Shown: positions 28,756-38,108 of the stretch, one piece after another | Layout of the letters: every line of letters begins with the position of its first letter | How positions within the stretch are numbered: the first letter of the stretch is position 1 | NCBI RefSeq assembly: GCF_009828015.1 | Contig: NZ_WTYG01000002.1 | Coordinates: forward strand, 327,359 to 391,358 | From: Qipengyuania citrea | GTDB taxonomy: Bacteria > Pseudomonadota > Alphaproteobacteria > Sphingomonadales > Sphingomonadaceae | Direction: 5' to 3' | Length of the DNA stretch: 64,000 bases | Position numbers and translations under genes: made by a program | Notes under the pieces: model-generated | What the model was told of the DNA's origin: nothing | Database searches by the model: none | What the model saw: only the letters and a program-made list of their open reading frames with translations

Positions 28756-31044
28756 ATGAAAGCCATGTCCCTTGCCGCCGCGCTGGCGTTCGGCACCTGC
28801 CTGTCCGCCCCGGCCAATGCCCAGACCACTACGGAGACCGCGCCCATGGACCTGACCTTCGAGCGTGTCTTCGCCTCGCCCGGCCTCGATGGGCCGACGC
28901 CGCGCAAGGTGAAGCTGTCCCCCGACGGGCGTTATCTTACCGTGTTGCGCAATCGCGCCGCCGACCGCGAACGCTACGATCTGTGGGCCTATGACCGCAA
29001 TGCGGGCGAATGGGCGATGCTGGTCGACAGCGAGGTGCTGGGTTCGGGCCGCGAACTGTCCGAGGAGGAGAAGATGCAGCGCGAGCGCGCGCGGGTCGGC
29101 AGCCTGAAGGGCATCATCGACTATCAGTGGACCGAGGATGGCACCGGCGTGCTGGTCCCGCTCGATGGCGATCTCTACCTCGCGCGAGTGGGCGGGGAAG
29201 TGGTACGGCTGACCGATACCGAGGAAAGCGAACTCAATCCCGCGCTCAGCAATACGGGCAGCCACGTTTCCTTCGTCCGCGATCGCCAGCTGTGGGTCGG
29301 CGAGACGGGGGGCGAGGCCGCACCGATTACGCCGCGCGAGGGCGAGGCGGTACGCTGGGGCGAGGCCGAGTTCGTCGCGCAGGAGGAAATGGGCCGGATG
29401 ACCGGCTATTGGTGGAGCCCCGACGACCGGCGCATCGCGGTCGAGCGCTTCGACGAGAGCATGGTCGGCATCGTGACGCGGGCGGCGATCGGCGCGACGG
29501 GCACCAGGGTGTTCGACCAGCGCTATCCGGTCGCGGGCAGCGAAAACGCCGATGTCGAACTCTATGTGATGGATCCCGACGGCGAGAACCGGGTGAAGGT
29601 CGATCTCGCCGCGCATCAGGAGCCGGGAATCTATACCGAAGGCGATCCGACCGATTTCTATCTCGCCCGGGTGGACTGGGCGCCCGATGGCAGCGCGCTC
29701 TACGTCCAGCGCCAGAACCGCGAGCAGACCGTGCTCGACATGCTCCGGGTCGATCCGGAGACGGGCGCCGTGTCGCCGGTCTTCACCGAAAAGGCCGCGG
29801 TTGCGGATTACTGGATCAATCTTGGTGACGATTACAAGCTGCTCCAGGATGGCAGCCTGGTCTGGTGGTCCGAGCGCGACGGCTTTGGTCACCTCTATCG
29901 CTATTCTGCCGACGATGGCTGGAAGGATGCACGCCAGCTTACGCGCGGGTCATTCGTCGTCACCAAGTTGGTGGGTGTGGACCAAGCAGCGGAGCGCCTG
30001 TTCTATCTCGCCACAAGCGAAGAGGACCCGCTCGAACAGCATATCTATGCGCTCGATTATGCCGATCCCTCCGCGCAACCGCTGCAGCTGACCGAAAGCG
30101 GCTTCACCCATACGGCGACGATGGACGGGACGGGGCAGACGCTCGTCATCATCCGCTCGAACGACGACACGCCGCCACAGAGCTACATCGCCGACCAGGA
30201 GGGGCAGCGCCTCGCATGGATCGAGGAGAACGCGCTCGATGCGGATCATCCCTACGCGCCCTACCTCGCCAGCCACCGGCCGACGCAATACGGCACGATC
30301 CCAGCCGAGGACGGCACGCCGCTGCACTGGGAAATGATCACGCCCGAAATGGAGCCGGGCAAGCGCTATCCAGTCTATTACTATCATTACAGCGGGCCGG
30401 GCCCGCAGATCGTCAACCGGGGCTGGAATGGCGCGTTGCCCCAGGCTATCGTCGACAGGGGCTATATCTGGTTCGCGCTCGACAATCGCGGCAGCAATTA
30501 TCGCGGGGTTGCCTTCGAACAGCCGATCTACCGGGCGATGGGCGGGGTCGAAGTGCGCGACCAGAAGGCCGGGGCGGAATATCTCAGGACGCTCGACTTC
30601 GTCGATCCGGACAAGATCGCCGTGGATGGCTGGTCCTATGGCGGCTACATGACGCTGAAGCAGTTGCAGGCCGACCCGGGCCTCTACGCCGCGGGCATCA
30701 GCGGCGCGCCGGTGACCCGCTGGGAGCTCTACGACACGCATTATACCGAGCGTTACATGGGCACGCCGCAAGACGACGGCGCAGCCTATGATGCCGCCAG
30801 CGCGATTCCCGATGCGACGAAGATAAGCGATCCGCTGCTGATCATCCACGGCATGGCCGATGACAATGTGGTGTTCGAAAACGCGACCGAGATCATCTCC
30901 GCGATGCAGGAAGCCAATGTGCCGTTCGAGATGATGCTCTATCCCGGATATACGCACCGTGTTTCGGGCGAACAGATCTCGCCGCATCGCTACAACACCG
31001 TGTTCCGCTTCCTTGAGAGCCATGGTGTAACCCCGCCCGAGTGA
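28756..31044 (+). CDS. Periplasmic S9B dipeptidyl peptidase IV-type protease
   Basis: Serine peptidase of the prolyl oligopeptidase family, S9B (DPP IV) group, which removes Xaa-Pro dipeptides from peptides. A signal peptide (MKAMSLAAALAFGTCLSAPANA) sends it to the periplasm. An eight-bladed propeller domain occupies the first 500 residues, and the alpha/beta-hydrolase domain carries the nucleophile in GWSYGG (S627), the DDNV aspartate (D702/D703) and the histidine in YTHR (H734). The ATG is preceded by GGGGAG. It is monocistronic, set off by terminators and by the asd promoter. Confidence 0.92.
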   Translation: MKAMSLAAALAFGTCLSAPANAQTTTETAPMDLTFERVFASPGLDGPTPRKVKLSPDGRYLTVLRNRAADRERYDLWAYDRNAGEWAMLVDSEVLGSGRELSEEEKMQRERARVGSLKGIIDYQWTEDGTGVLVPLDGDLYLARVGGEVVRLTDTEESELNPALSNTGSHVSFVRDRQLWVGETGGEAAPITPREGEAVRWGEAEFVAQEEMGRMTGYWWSPDDRRIAVERFDESMVGIVTRAAIGATGTRVFDQRYPVAGSENADVELYVMDPDGENRVKVDLAAHQEPGIYTEGDPTDFYLARVDWAPDGSALYVQRQNREQTVLDMLRVDPETGAVSPVFTEKAAVADYWINLGDDYKLLQDGSLVWWSERDGFGHLYRYSADDGWKDARQLTRGSFVVTKLVGVDQAAERLFYLATSEEDPLEQHIYALDYADPSAQPLQLTESGFTHTATMDGTGQTLVIIRSNDDTPPQSYIADQEGQRLAWIEENALDADHPYAPYLASHRPTQYGTIPAEDGTPLHWEMITPEMEPGKRYPVYYYHYSGPGPQIVNRGWNGALPQAIVDRGYIWFALDNRGSNYRGVAFEQPIYRAMGGVEVRDQKAGAEYLRTLDFVDPDKIAVDGWSYGGYMTLKQLQADPGLYAAGISGAPVTRWELYDTHYTERYMGTPQDDGAAYDAASAIPDATKISDPLLIIHGMADDNVVFENATEIISAMQEANVPFEMMLYPGYTHRVSGEQISPHRYNTVFRFLESHGVTPPE

Positions 31045-31073
31045 GGCTTTAGGGTGCGCAAACGTATGTGCGC

Positions 31074-31101
31074 TTGCGGGGGCGCAGCTAATCGCTATCT
31101 C
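31074..31101 (+). promoter_or_regulatory. Candidate promoter of asd
   Basis: TTGCGG (31074-31079), a 16-base spacer and TATCTC (31096-31101), 29 bases ahead of the asd start codon. Predicted by eye. Confidence 0.4.
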
Positions 31102-31129
31102 GGCGACACAGAAATACTGGAGATGTAAT

Positions 31130-32155
31130 TTGGGTTATCGTGTTGCCGTGGTCGGTGCGACCGGGAATGTCGGCCGGGAAATGATGCAGGTCCTGGCAGA
31201 ACGCGGCTTCCCCTGCGACGAGGTGGCAGCGGTTGCCAGCAGCCGCTCGCAGGGCACCGAAGTCGAATTCGGCGACACGGGCAAGATGCTCAAATGCAAG
31301 AACATCGAGCATTTCGACTGGGCCGGCTGGGACATCGCGCTGTTTTCCGCGGGCAGCGGACCGGCCAAGGAATATGCGCCCAAGGCGGCGGCGGCCGGCT
31401 GCGTCGTCATCGACAACAGCTCGCTCTACCGCATGGATCCCGATGTGCCGCTGATCGTGCCCGAGGTGAACCCCGAGGCGATCCACGATTATGCCAAGCG
31501 CAACATCATCGCCAATCCCAACTGCTCGACCGCGCAGCTGGTGGTGGCGCTTGCGCCGCTGCACAGGGCGGCGCGGATCAAGCGCGTGGTGGTCTCGACT
31601 TACCAGTCGGTCTCGGGCGCAGGCAAGGCGGGGATGGACGAGCTGTTCCAGCAGAGCCGCGCGATCTTTGTCGGGGACTCGATCGAGCCGGTGAAGTTCA
31701 CCAAGCAGATCGCCTTCAACGTCATCCCGCATATCGATGTCTTCATGGACGATGGTTCGACCAAGGAAGAATGGAAGATGGTGGTCGAGACCAAGAAGAT
31801 TCTCGACTCCAAGATCAAGCTCAACGCGACCTGCGTGCGGGTGCCGGTGTTCGTCGGCCACGCCGAGGCGGTGAATATCGAGTTCGAGGACGAACTGTCG
31901 GCCGAACAGGCGCAGGACATCCTGCGCGAGGCCCCCGGCATCATGCTCGTCGACAAGCGCGAGGACGAGGGATACGTCACCCCGGTCGAGGCGGCGGGCG
32001 ACAGCGCGACCTACATCAGCCGCGTGCGCGACGACCCGACGGTCGACAATGGCATCACGCTGTGGTGCGTCTCCGACAATCTGCGCAAGGGCGCCGCGCT
32101 TAATGCGGTGCAGATTGCCGAGCTCCTCGGCCGCGAATGCCTCAAGAAGGGATGA
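31130..32155 (+). CDS. asd: Aspartate-semialdehyde dehydrogenase
   Basis: Reduces aspartyl phosphate with NADPH, feeding lysine/diaminopimelate, methionine and threonine synthesis. The Rossmann loop VGATGNVGREM is at the N-terminus, and the catalytic cysteine is C132 in NPNCSTAQL. The C-terminal RVPVFVGHAEAVNIE carries substrate-binding residues. The start is TTG with GGAG about 7 bases upstream. Length 341 aa is typical. The stop overlaps the next gene by ATGA. Confidence 0.97.
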   Translation: MGYRVAVVGATGNVGREMMQVLAERGFPCDEVAAVASSRSQGTEVEFGDTGKMLKCKNIEHFDWAGWDIALFSAGSGPAKEYAPKAAAAGCVVIDNSSLYRMDPDVPLIVPEVNPEAIHDYAKRNIIANPNCSTAQLVVALAPLHRAARIKRVVVSTYQSVSGAGKAGMDELFQQSRAIFVGDSIEPVKFTKQIAFNVIPHIDVFMDDGSTKEEWKMVVETKKILDSKIKLNATCVRVPVFVGHAEAVNIEFEDELSAEQAQDILREAPGIMLVDKREDEGYVTPVEAAGDSATYISRVRDDPTVDNGITLWCVSDNLRKGAALNAVQIAELLGRECLKKG

Positions 32156-32709
32156 TCCGCGCCGCCCTCCTGCTTGCGCTCCCGCTGGCCCTGGCGGGAT
32201 GCGGTTCGGCGCCGGACCAGCCCGCCGCGGAAGCGGGCGAGCAGGGCGATGCAGCGCAGCAGCGCATCGCGCAGGCGCGGATCGTAGTGAACGCCGACGG
32301 GCTTTCGGCGAGCGGCGAAACGCTCGGCTTCAGCACACCGCGTGCTGAGGTCGATGCCCTGGCCGAGCAAGCGTTCGGCGCAGCGCCCGCAAAGTCGCGC
32401 AATGAAGAATGCGGCGCAGGGCCGATGGATTTCAGCCAGTTCGGTCCGCTGCAGATCGCCTATCTCGACGGCAGCTTTGCCGGCTGGTTCCTCCGCGCCG
32501 GCGAAGGCGTGGTTACCGCGGATGGCATCGCCCCCGGTGTGACGACCTTGGACGCATTGCAGGACGAGCGGCAGGCACAGCAGCTCGACACCACGCTGGA
32601 GGGCGAGTTCCAGTACACGACGGGCGATTACGGCACGATCACCGGCTTCGCCGCGCCCGATGGATCGATCGACGCGCTGCAGGCCGGAATTAGCTGCTTC
32701 TTCCGTTGA
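32152..32709 (+). CDS. Predicted lipoprotein of unknown function
   Basis: A 185-residue protein with a signal peptide and lipobox (LALAGC), so it is likely to be a lipoprotein. The mature part includes GLSASGETLGFSTPRAEVDAL, a cysteine in NEECGAGPMDF and a final GISCFFR, so a disulfide between the two is possible. No family is recognised. The start overlaps the asd stop as ATGA. The link with asd is probably positional only. A palindromic repeat follows the stop codon. Confidence 0.75.
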   Translation: MIRAALLLALPLALAGCGSAPDQPAAEAGEQGDAAQQRIAQARIVVNADGLSASGETLGFSTPRAEVDALAEQAFGAAPAKSRNEECGAGPMDFSQFGPLQIAYLDGSFAGWFLRAGEGVVTADGIAPGVTTLDALQDERQAQQLDTTLEGEFQYTTGDYGTITGFAAPDGSIDALQAGISCFFR

Positions 32710-32710
32710 A

Positions 32711-32789
32711 CGTCATCCCGGCTCGAGCCGGGATATTGTTCCACCTGCCGCAACACCGACAGCGGACCCGGCTTTCGCTGGGACGACGG
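32711..32789. repeat. Dispersed palindromic repeat, copy 3
   Basis: CGTCATCCCGG-CTCGAG-CCGGGAT (32711-32734) has the same arms as the copy at 18271. About 50 bases later, CCCGGCTTTCGCTGGGACGACG provides a second hairpin whose end can pair with the start of the element. It separates the lipoprotein gene from the next gene. Confidence 0.6.
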
Positions 32790-32807
32790 AGATGTATAAG
32801 TCCCTGC

Positions 32808-33455
32808 ATGACCCTGACCGCAGAGCTCTATTTCAGCTTCCGTTCGCCCTACAGCTATCTTTCGGTCGGCCGGTACCGCGCCATGGCCGAGGAATACGAT
32901 CTCGACATCGCGCTTCGTCCCGTCTGGCCGCTGGCAATCCGCGAACCCGACTTTTTCGAGCGCAACCATCCCAACTGGCTGGCCTATACGCTGCGCGACA
33001 TGATGCGCGTGGCGCAGTTCCACGGCATTGCCTTCGGGGCGCCGCGCCCCGATCCAATCGTGCAGGATGCCGCCACACGCAAGATCGCCGCCGAGCAGCC
33101 CTATATCCGCCACGTCACGCGGATGGGCCAGGCTGCGGCACGAAGAGGCAAGTGTCTCGTCTTCGCGCATGAGGCGGGGCAGTTGATCTGGGGCGGGCAG
33201 GAAAACTGGCACGAGGGCGACCACCTCGCCGGCGCGCTGACCCGCGCCGGGCTCGACGCGGCGGAGATCGATCGCGAGGTCGCCGCCGAGGAAGACACGC
33301 TCGACGCCGAAATCGCTGCCAACCAGGATGCACTCGAGGCCTCGGGTCATTGGGGCGTGCCGACGCTGGTGTTCGAGGGCGAACCGTTCTTCGGCCAGGA
33401 CCGTATCGAAATGGCGCGCTGGCGCATGGAACAGCAGGGGCTGGCGAAGCGATGA
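32808..33455 (+). CDS. 2-hydroxychromene-2-carboxylate isomerase-like (DsbA-family) protein
   Basis: Thioredoxin-fold protein of the kappa-GST/HCCA isomerase group. The N-terminal FSFRSPYSYLSV aligns with the conserved F-[DS]-x-x-SPY-[AS]-Y motif, which holds the catalytic serine in place of the DsbA CxxC; the C-terminus has HWGVPTLVFEGEPFFGQDR. The 215-aa length fits. HCCA isomerase proper acts in naphthalene breakdown, but no other pathway genes are near, so the substrate is uncertain. The stop overlaps the following hydrolase start. Confidence 0.8.
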   Translation: MTLTAELYFSFRSPYSYLSVGRYRAMAEEYDLDIALRPVWPLAIREPDFFERNHPNWLAYTLRDMMRVAQFHGIAFGAPRPDPIVQDAATRKIAAEQPYIRHVTRMGQAAARRGKCLVFAHEAGQLIWGGQENWHEGDHLAGALTRAGLDAAEIDREVAAEEDTLDAEIAANQDALEASGHWGVPTLVFEGEPFFGQDRIEMARWRMEQQGLAKR

Positions 33456-34207
33456 CCACCGATTTCTTCGACAGTTTCGACGGCACGCGGCTGGCGCTGC
33501 ATCGGCATGGGAGAGGGCGGCCGTTCGTCCTCCTACACGGCCTGTTCTCCAGCGCGCAGATGAACTGGATCAAATGGGGGCATCACGAGGCGATCGCCGC
33601 GCAGGGGTTCGAAGTGTTGATGCTCGATTTCCGCGTGCATGGCGACAGCGCGGCGCCGCATGATCCCGATAGCTATCCGAGCAATGTGCTGGTGCGCGAC
33701 GTGGCCGCGCTGGTCGATCATCTCGGGCTCGACGATTACGACCTTGGCGGCTTCTCGCTTGGCGCGCGCACATCGCTGCACGGCGCGGCGCACGGCGTGC
33801 TGACGCCTGCGCATCTGGTCATAGGCGGCATGGGGACCGCGGGGCTGGGCGAATGGCAGCGCCGCGCCGCCAAGTTCCGCCGCGTGATCGACGAGTTCGA
33901 TGCCATTCCCAAGGGCGATCCTGACTATTTCTCAATGCAGTTCCTCAAGTCGCAAGGGGTCGACCGAGTCGCGGCGCGGCTACTGCTTGGCACCATGCCC
34001 GATCTCGATCTCGCCTTGCTCGACAATATCACCATGCCCACGCTGGTCGTGTGCGGTGACGAGGACCGCGACAATGGCTCGGCCGCCGATCTGGCGGAGC
34101 GCCTGCCCGATGCGGATTTCGCCGAAGTGCCGGGTACGCATATGAGCAGCGTCACCAAGCCCGACCTCGGGCAGGCGATCGCCGACTGGCTGGGAGCGCA
34201 GGCATAG
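33452..34207 (+). CDS. Alpha/beta-fold hydrolase
   Basis: A 251-residue hydrolase. LLHGLFSS supplies the oxyanion HG segment, GGFSLGART the nucleophilic elbow (serine in G-F-S-L-G), VCGDEDRDNGS the acidic residue and the late PGTHMSSV the catalytic histidine. No signal peptide. The ATGA overlap with the isomerase-like gene implies co-translation. The substrate is not identifiable. Confidence 0.85.
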   Translation: MTTDFFDSFDGTRLALHRHGRGRPFVLLHGLFSSAQMNWIKWGHHEAIAAQGFEVLMLDFRVHGDSAAPHDPDSYPSNVLVRDVAALVDHLGLDDYDLGGFSLGARTSLHGAAHGVLTPAHLVIGGMGTAGLGEWQRRAAKFRRVIDEFDAIPKGDPDYFSMQFLKSQGVDRVAARLLLGTMPDLDLALLDNITMPTLVVCGDEDRDNGSAADLAERLPDADFAEVPGTHMSSVTKPDLGQAIADWLGAQA

Positions 34208-34284
34208 GCAGACCCGCGCCTGCGCTGACCTGGTGGCTGTGGGGCCTGCTGGCCTTCGCCGTCGTCGTCGCGCTGAGCCTGGCG

Positions 34285-34725
34285 GTGACCGCGCCCAACG
34301 ATGTGACGCTGGGCATTGCCGAACACCAGGCGGCCGGCACTGCTGCACGGGTCGATGCCATCCAAGCACAGTGGCATGCGGGCGGCGTGCGTCCGCTGGC
34401 CGTCTTCGCAATGTTCGGCGATCTGGTCTTTATCGGCATCTATGGCGCAGGCAGCTGGATCGCCGGCCGCAGTTTCATGCGCATGGGTGGCACGGTGCGG
34501 ACGATCGGCGCGGTCGTCGCAGCCGCGGCGCTGGTATTCGTGCTGACCGATTATACCGAAACGCTGCTGCAGCTGGCCCAATTGCTGCGCGATGCGGGGG
34601 CCGACCGGCTGGCCGGTATCGCGGCGACGGTGCGTCCGATCAAGAACGCGACGTGGGCCGCGACCTTCGTCGGCGTCGTCGCAGCGTGGCTCATCCTGCG
34701 CTTGCTTCCGCAACCGCTTGATTAA
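34285..34725 (+). CDS. Small multi-helix membrane protein, start uncertain
   Basis: A 146-residue product from the first canonical start codon (GTG), with three predicted membrane helices near 36-57, 70-92 and 122-141. The frame remains open upstream and encodes LTWWLWGLLAFAVVVALSLAV, a convincing further helix, but contains no ATG, GTG or TTG before the overlap with the preceding hydrolase. An SD-like GGGAG lies 7 bases ahead of an ATA at 34204, which overlaps the hydrolase stop. Either a non-standard start is used or the first helix is lost. No family is recognised. Confidence 0.6.
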   Translation: MTAPNDVTLGIAEHQAAGTAARVDAIQAQWHAGGVRPLAVFAMFGDLVFIGIYGAGSWIAGRSFMRMGGTVRTIGAVVAAAALVFVLTDYTETLLQLAQLLRDAGADRLAGIAATVRPIKNATWAATFVGVVAAWLILRLLPQPLD

Positions 34726-34789
34726 GCGCCCCGGCAGGTGCAATTCGGTAGCACGTGCAACCAGATTACCCGATCCTGAGAGGACCCGC

Positions 34790-36637
34790 ATGAAATTCGC
34801 AACCGTCGCGCTCTCCGCGCTTGCCGTCTCGCTGGCCACGCCCGCAATGGCCGACCATCACGCTGCCGGAACCGAGGCGGCGGCCAGCGCCTACCCGATG
34901 ACGCCGCAGGGCGCGGCCGACTGGGTGGCCGTGGTCGAGAATGACATGTTCGATTTCTCGGTCGAATACGGACGCGTGCTGTGGCTCAACAACACTTACA
35001 TCGTCCATGACAGCGACCAGCTTGCGGCGAAATACGGCGCCGAGGCGACAGAGAAGTCGGTCCGCTACGCCAATGAAGCGGCGAAATATGCGCGCGTCGA
35101 GGGGCTCGATGCCGAAGTCGCGCGCAAACTCGATATCCTGCGCAACGGCATCGTCATGCCCGCTCCGGTCCGCGATGGCGCGGCGACCGAGCTGAACGAA
35201 ATCGCAACCAAGCTCGGCTCGGCCTATGGTAAGGGCAAAGGCACGCTCAATGGCGAGGAAATCAACGGCAGCGACATTGTGGCCGAGATGGGCAACCTCG
35301 ATCGCACCCCCGCTGAACTGGCCGAGATGTGGGCCAGCTGGCACGACAATGTCGGTGCGCCCATGCGCGGCGACTACCAGCGCATGATCGCCATCGCCAA
35401 CGAAGGCTCGAAGGAACTCGGTTTCGCCGATCTCGGCGCGATGTGGCGTTCGAACTACGACATGGACCCCGACCAGTTCGCAGCCGAGACCGAGCGCATG
35501 TGGCAGGAAGTGAAGCCGCTCTACATGGCGCTGCACACCTATGTCCGGGGCAAGCTCAACGCCAAGTACGGCGCCGAAGTGCAACCCGCTGACGGCCCGA
35601 TCCGCGCCGACCTGCTCGGCAATATGTGGGCGCAGGAATGGGGCAATATCTATCCGCTGGTCGCGCCCGAGGGAGCCGGCGACATCGGTTATGACCTCAC
35701 CGACCTGATCAGCGCCAAGGGTCTCGACGAGATCGAGATGGTCCGGACCGGTGAACAGTTCTTCTCCTCGCTCGGTTTCGAGCCGCTGCCGGACACGTTC
35801 TGGGAACGCAGCCAGTTCGTGAAGCCGCAGGACCGCGAGGTCGTATGTCACGCCAGCGCGTGGGACGTGGACAATGTCGACGACCTGCGCATCAAGATGT
35901 GCATCAAGAAGAACGCGGACGATTTCATCACGATCCACCACGAGCTGGGCCACAACTATTACCAGCGCGCCTACAACCAGCAGGACTATCTGCACCTCAA
36001 CGGCGCCAATGACGGGTTCCACGAGGCCATCGGCGACATGATCGCGCTTTCGATCACGCCCGAATACCTGGTGCAGATCGACATGCTCGACGAGGCGGAC
36101 GTGCCCAGCGCGGACAAGGATATCGGCCTGCTGCTGCGGCAGGCGATGGACAAGGTCGCCTTCCTGCCCTTCGGCCTGATGGTCGACCGTTATCGCTGGC
36201 AGCTGTTCGACGGCACCATCCCGGCCGACCAGCTGAACAAGGGGTGGAACGATTTGCGGCTCGAATACCAGGGGATCGTCCCGCCGGTGGAGCGCGATGA
36301 AAGCGGGTTCGACGCCGGCGCGAAGTACCACATCCCCGGCAACGTGCCTTACACGCGCTATTTCCTTGCGCGGATCCTGCAGTTCCAGTTCTTCAAGGCC
36401 GCCTGCGACCAGGCGGGCTGGGAAGGGCCGCTGCACCGCTGCTCGTTCTACGGCAATGAGGAAGTCGGCAAGAACCTCGCCGCCATGCTCGAAATGGGCG
36501 CCAGCAAGCCGTGGCCCGATGCGCTCGAAGCCTTCACCGGCGAGCGGCAGATGAGCGGCACGGCAATGGTCGAGTACTTCGCTCCGCTGAAGGCGTGGCT
36601 CGACGAACAGAACGCCGGCCAGACCGAAGGATGGTAA
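34790..36637 (+). CDS. Peptidase M2 (angiotensin-converting enzyme type) dipeptidyl carboxypeptidase
   Basis: Zinc metallopeptidase of family M2. A signal peptide ending in PAMA-D exports it to the periplasm. The zinc site is complete: HELGH with H384, E385 and H388, and the third ligand E412 in GFHEAIGD, the same spacing as in animal ACE. Bacterial members release C-terminal dipeptides. Length 615 aa matches a single ACE domain. GAGAGGA precedes the ATG. The end overlaps the next gene by 7 bases. Confidence 0.95.
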   Translation: MKFATVALSALAVSLATPAMADHHAAGTEAAASAYPMTPQGAADWVAVVENDMFDFSVEYGRVLWLNNTYIVHDSDQLAAKYGAEATEKSVRYANEAAKYARVEGLDAEVARKLDILRNGIVMPAPVRDGAATELNEIATKLGSAYGKGKGTLNGEEINGSDIVAEMGNLDRTPAELAEMWASWHDNVGAPMRGDYQRMIAIANEGSKELGFADLGAMWRSNYDMDPDQFAAETERMWQEVKPLYMALHTYVRGKLNAKYGAEVQPADGPIRADLLGNMWAQEWGNIYPLVAPEGAGDIGYDLTDLISAKGLDEIEMVRTGEQFFSSLGFEPLPDTFWERSQFVKPQDREVVCHASAWDVDNVDDLRIKMCIKKNADDFITIHHELGHNYYQRAYNQQDYLHLNGANDGFHEAIGDMIALSITPEYLVQIDMLDEADVPSADKDIGLLLRQAMDKVAFLPFGLMVDRYRWQLFDGTIPADQLNKGWNDLRLEYQGIVPPVERDESGFDAGAKYHIPGNVPYTRYFLARILQFQFFKAACDQAGWEGPLHRCSFYGNEEVGKNLAAMLEMGASKPWPDALEAFTGERQMSGTAMVEYFAPLKAWLDEQNAGQTEGW

Positions 36638-37647
36638 GCCGCCTCGCGCTGCTGCTGGCGCTTCCGCTGACCGCCGCTTGCGCCCCCATGGCGCCAAGCG
36701 GCGATGCCCGCGCGCCGATATCCGGACAGCCGGTCGAGGGGGCGCTGTTCGTGGCCGGCAAGTTCGGCAACACGCTGACGAAGGTGGAGCTGGCATCGGG
36801 CGAAACCGCCGCGAGGGTTGCCAGCTGCGCCAATCCACACGAACTCGCCACGTCGCCCGACGAAAGCCATCTCGCGCTTGCCTGCTATGGCGGGCGCACG
36901 GTCGATATCTTCCGGACGTCGGACCTCGGCAAGGTCGCCAGCGTGGATCTGGGCGAGGGCGCGCGGCCGCACGGGATCGTTTGGCATGCCAATGGCGATA
37001 TCTATGCCACGGCGGAGGGGCGCCGCTCGATTTTCTGGATTCGCGATCCGCTCGGTGCGGCGGAGGCATTCGAATATGGTTCGGGGCAGGATGGCACGCA
37101 TATGCTGGCGGTCGCGCCCGATGGCCGCCATGCCTGGACCACCAACCTGGGTTCGCGCACGGTCAGCCTGATCGACCTCAAGACCCGGCGGGCCCCGCGT
37201 TCGGTTGAAGTGGGCGAGGAACCCGAGGGCATTGCGCTGGCGGATGATGGCGAAACGCTGTGGGTTTCGGCGCGCGGTTCGAATGCCGCGTTCACGCTCG
37301 ATCCCGAGACGCTGGCGATACGGCAACGGATCGAAACCGGCGCCTTCCCCCTGCGGATCGTCGTCAGGCCGCAGGGCGATTACGCGGTCACCTCCGATCT
37401 TGCCGATGGCGGGCTGAGCGTGATCGATACCGCCACCGGCGAACTGGACCGCAGCATTGCGGTGTCGAGCCCTGCCGAGGCCGAGGCGCGGACGCAGGTC
37501 ACGATCCTGTTCTCCCCCGATGGCGAGCGGATCTACGTTGCCGAAACCACCGCGAACACCATTGTCGAGGTCGACTTCGCCAGCGGCCGTGTGCTGCGCC
37601 GCCTGCCCGGTGCCGGGGGCGGCGACGGCATCGCCATCATCGAATGA
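36631..37647 (+). CDS. YncE/YVTN-type beta-propeller lipoprotein
   Basis: A 338-residue exported protein. The signal peptide ends in the lipobox LTAAC, so it should be lipid-anchored. The body is a series of about seven propeller blades with motifs such as [33 protein letters not shown] and [13 protein letters not shown], as in YncE-like repeat proteins. The start overlaps the M2 peptidase end and the stop overlaps the protease start by ATGA. Function is unknown; the operon suggests peptide or cell-envelope metabolism, but the proof is positional only. Confidence 0.8.
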   Translation: MVSRLALLLALPLTAACAPMAPSGDARAPISGQPVEGALFVAGKFGNTLTKVELASGETAARVASCANPHELATSPDESHLALACYGGRTVDIFRTSDLGKVASVDLGEGARPHGIVWHANGDIYATAEGRRSIFWIRDPLGAAEAFEYGSGQDGTHMLAVAPDGRHAWTTNLGSRTVSLIDLKTRRAPRSVEVGEEPEGIALADDGETLWVSARGSNAAFTLDPETLAIRQRIETGAFPLRIVVRPQGDYAVTSDLADGGLSVIDTATGELDRSIAVSSPAEAEARTQVTILFSPDGERIYVAETTANTIVEVDFASGRVLRRLPGAGGGDGIAIIE

Positions 37648-38108
37648 GCGCGAACCGCAAGCCCCTGCCGCCGATCGGCTGGCGCGAGCTGGTGCATCTG
37701 CCCGAGCTCGGCCTGCATTCCGTTCCGGCCAAGATCGATACCGGCGCGCGGACATCCTCGCTGCATGGAACCGTGCTCGCCGAATTCGAGCGGGACGGCG
37801 AGAAATACGTGCGTTTCGCGGTCGATTTCGAACGGCAGCACGTACGGCAGGTGTGCGAGGCGGTGCATGTCGATATCCGCGGCATCACCAGTTCGAATGG
37901 CGAAACGCAGCGCCGCTATGTTATCAAGACCCCGCTGAAGATCGGCGACGTCGAGTTTCGCGCCGAACTCAGCCTCGCCGACCGGCGCGACATGCGTTTC
38001 CCGATGCTGATCGGGCGTTCGTCGCTGCGCCGCCGGTTCGTAGTGGACAGCGGCTATTCGTGGCTGCAAACGCCCGAAATGAAGGTCAAGAAAGGCCACA
38101 AACCATGA
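37644..38108 (+). CDS. rimB: RimB-type retropepsin-like protease ('ATP-dependent zinc protease' family)
   Basis: A 154-residue cytoplasmic protein of the family annotated as ATP-dependent zinc protease (PF05618). The sequence shows the hallmark [12 protein letters not shown], with D32-T33-G34-A35, the active-site motif of retropepsin-type aspartic proteases, and the later hydrophobic-Gly motif LIGRSSL. There is no HExxH zinc motif, so the family name is misleading. It is joined to rimK by an ATGA overlap, and in Pseudomonas the RimB protein modulates RimK. A third partner, rimA, is absent here. Confidence 0.85.
   Translation: MSANRKPLPPIGWRELVHLPELGLHSVPAKIDTGARTSSLHGTVLAEFERDGEKYVRFAVDFERQHVRQVCEAVHVDIRGITSSNGETQRRYVIKTPLKIGDVEFRAELSLADRRDMRFPMLIGRSSLRRRFVVDSGYSWLQTPEMKVKKGHKP

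Noticed and set aside
28096..29892. A 598-codon minus-strand frame across rplS and the S9 peptidase.
   Set aside because: Crosses a strong terminator and two genes transcribed in the other direction; no motif.
34766..37069. A 767-codon minus-strand frame opposite the M2 peptidase gene.
   Set aside because: The opposite strand encodes a complete M2 peptidase with its catalytic residues; the antisense text has no recognisable domain.
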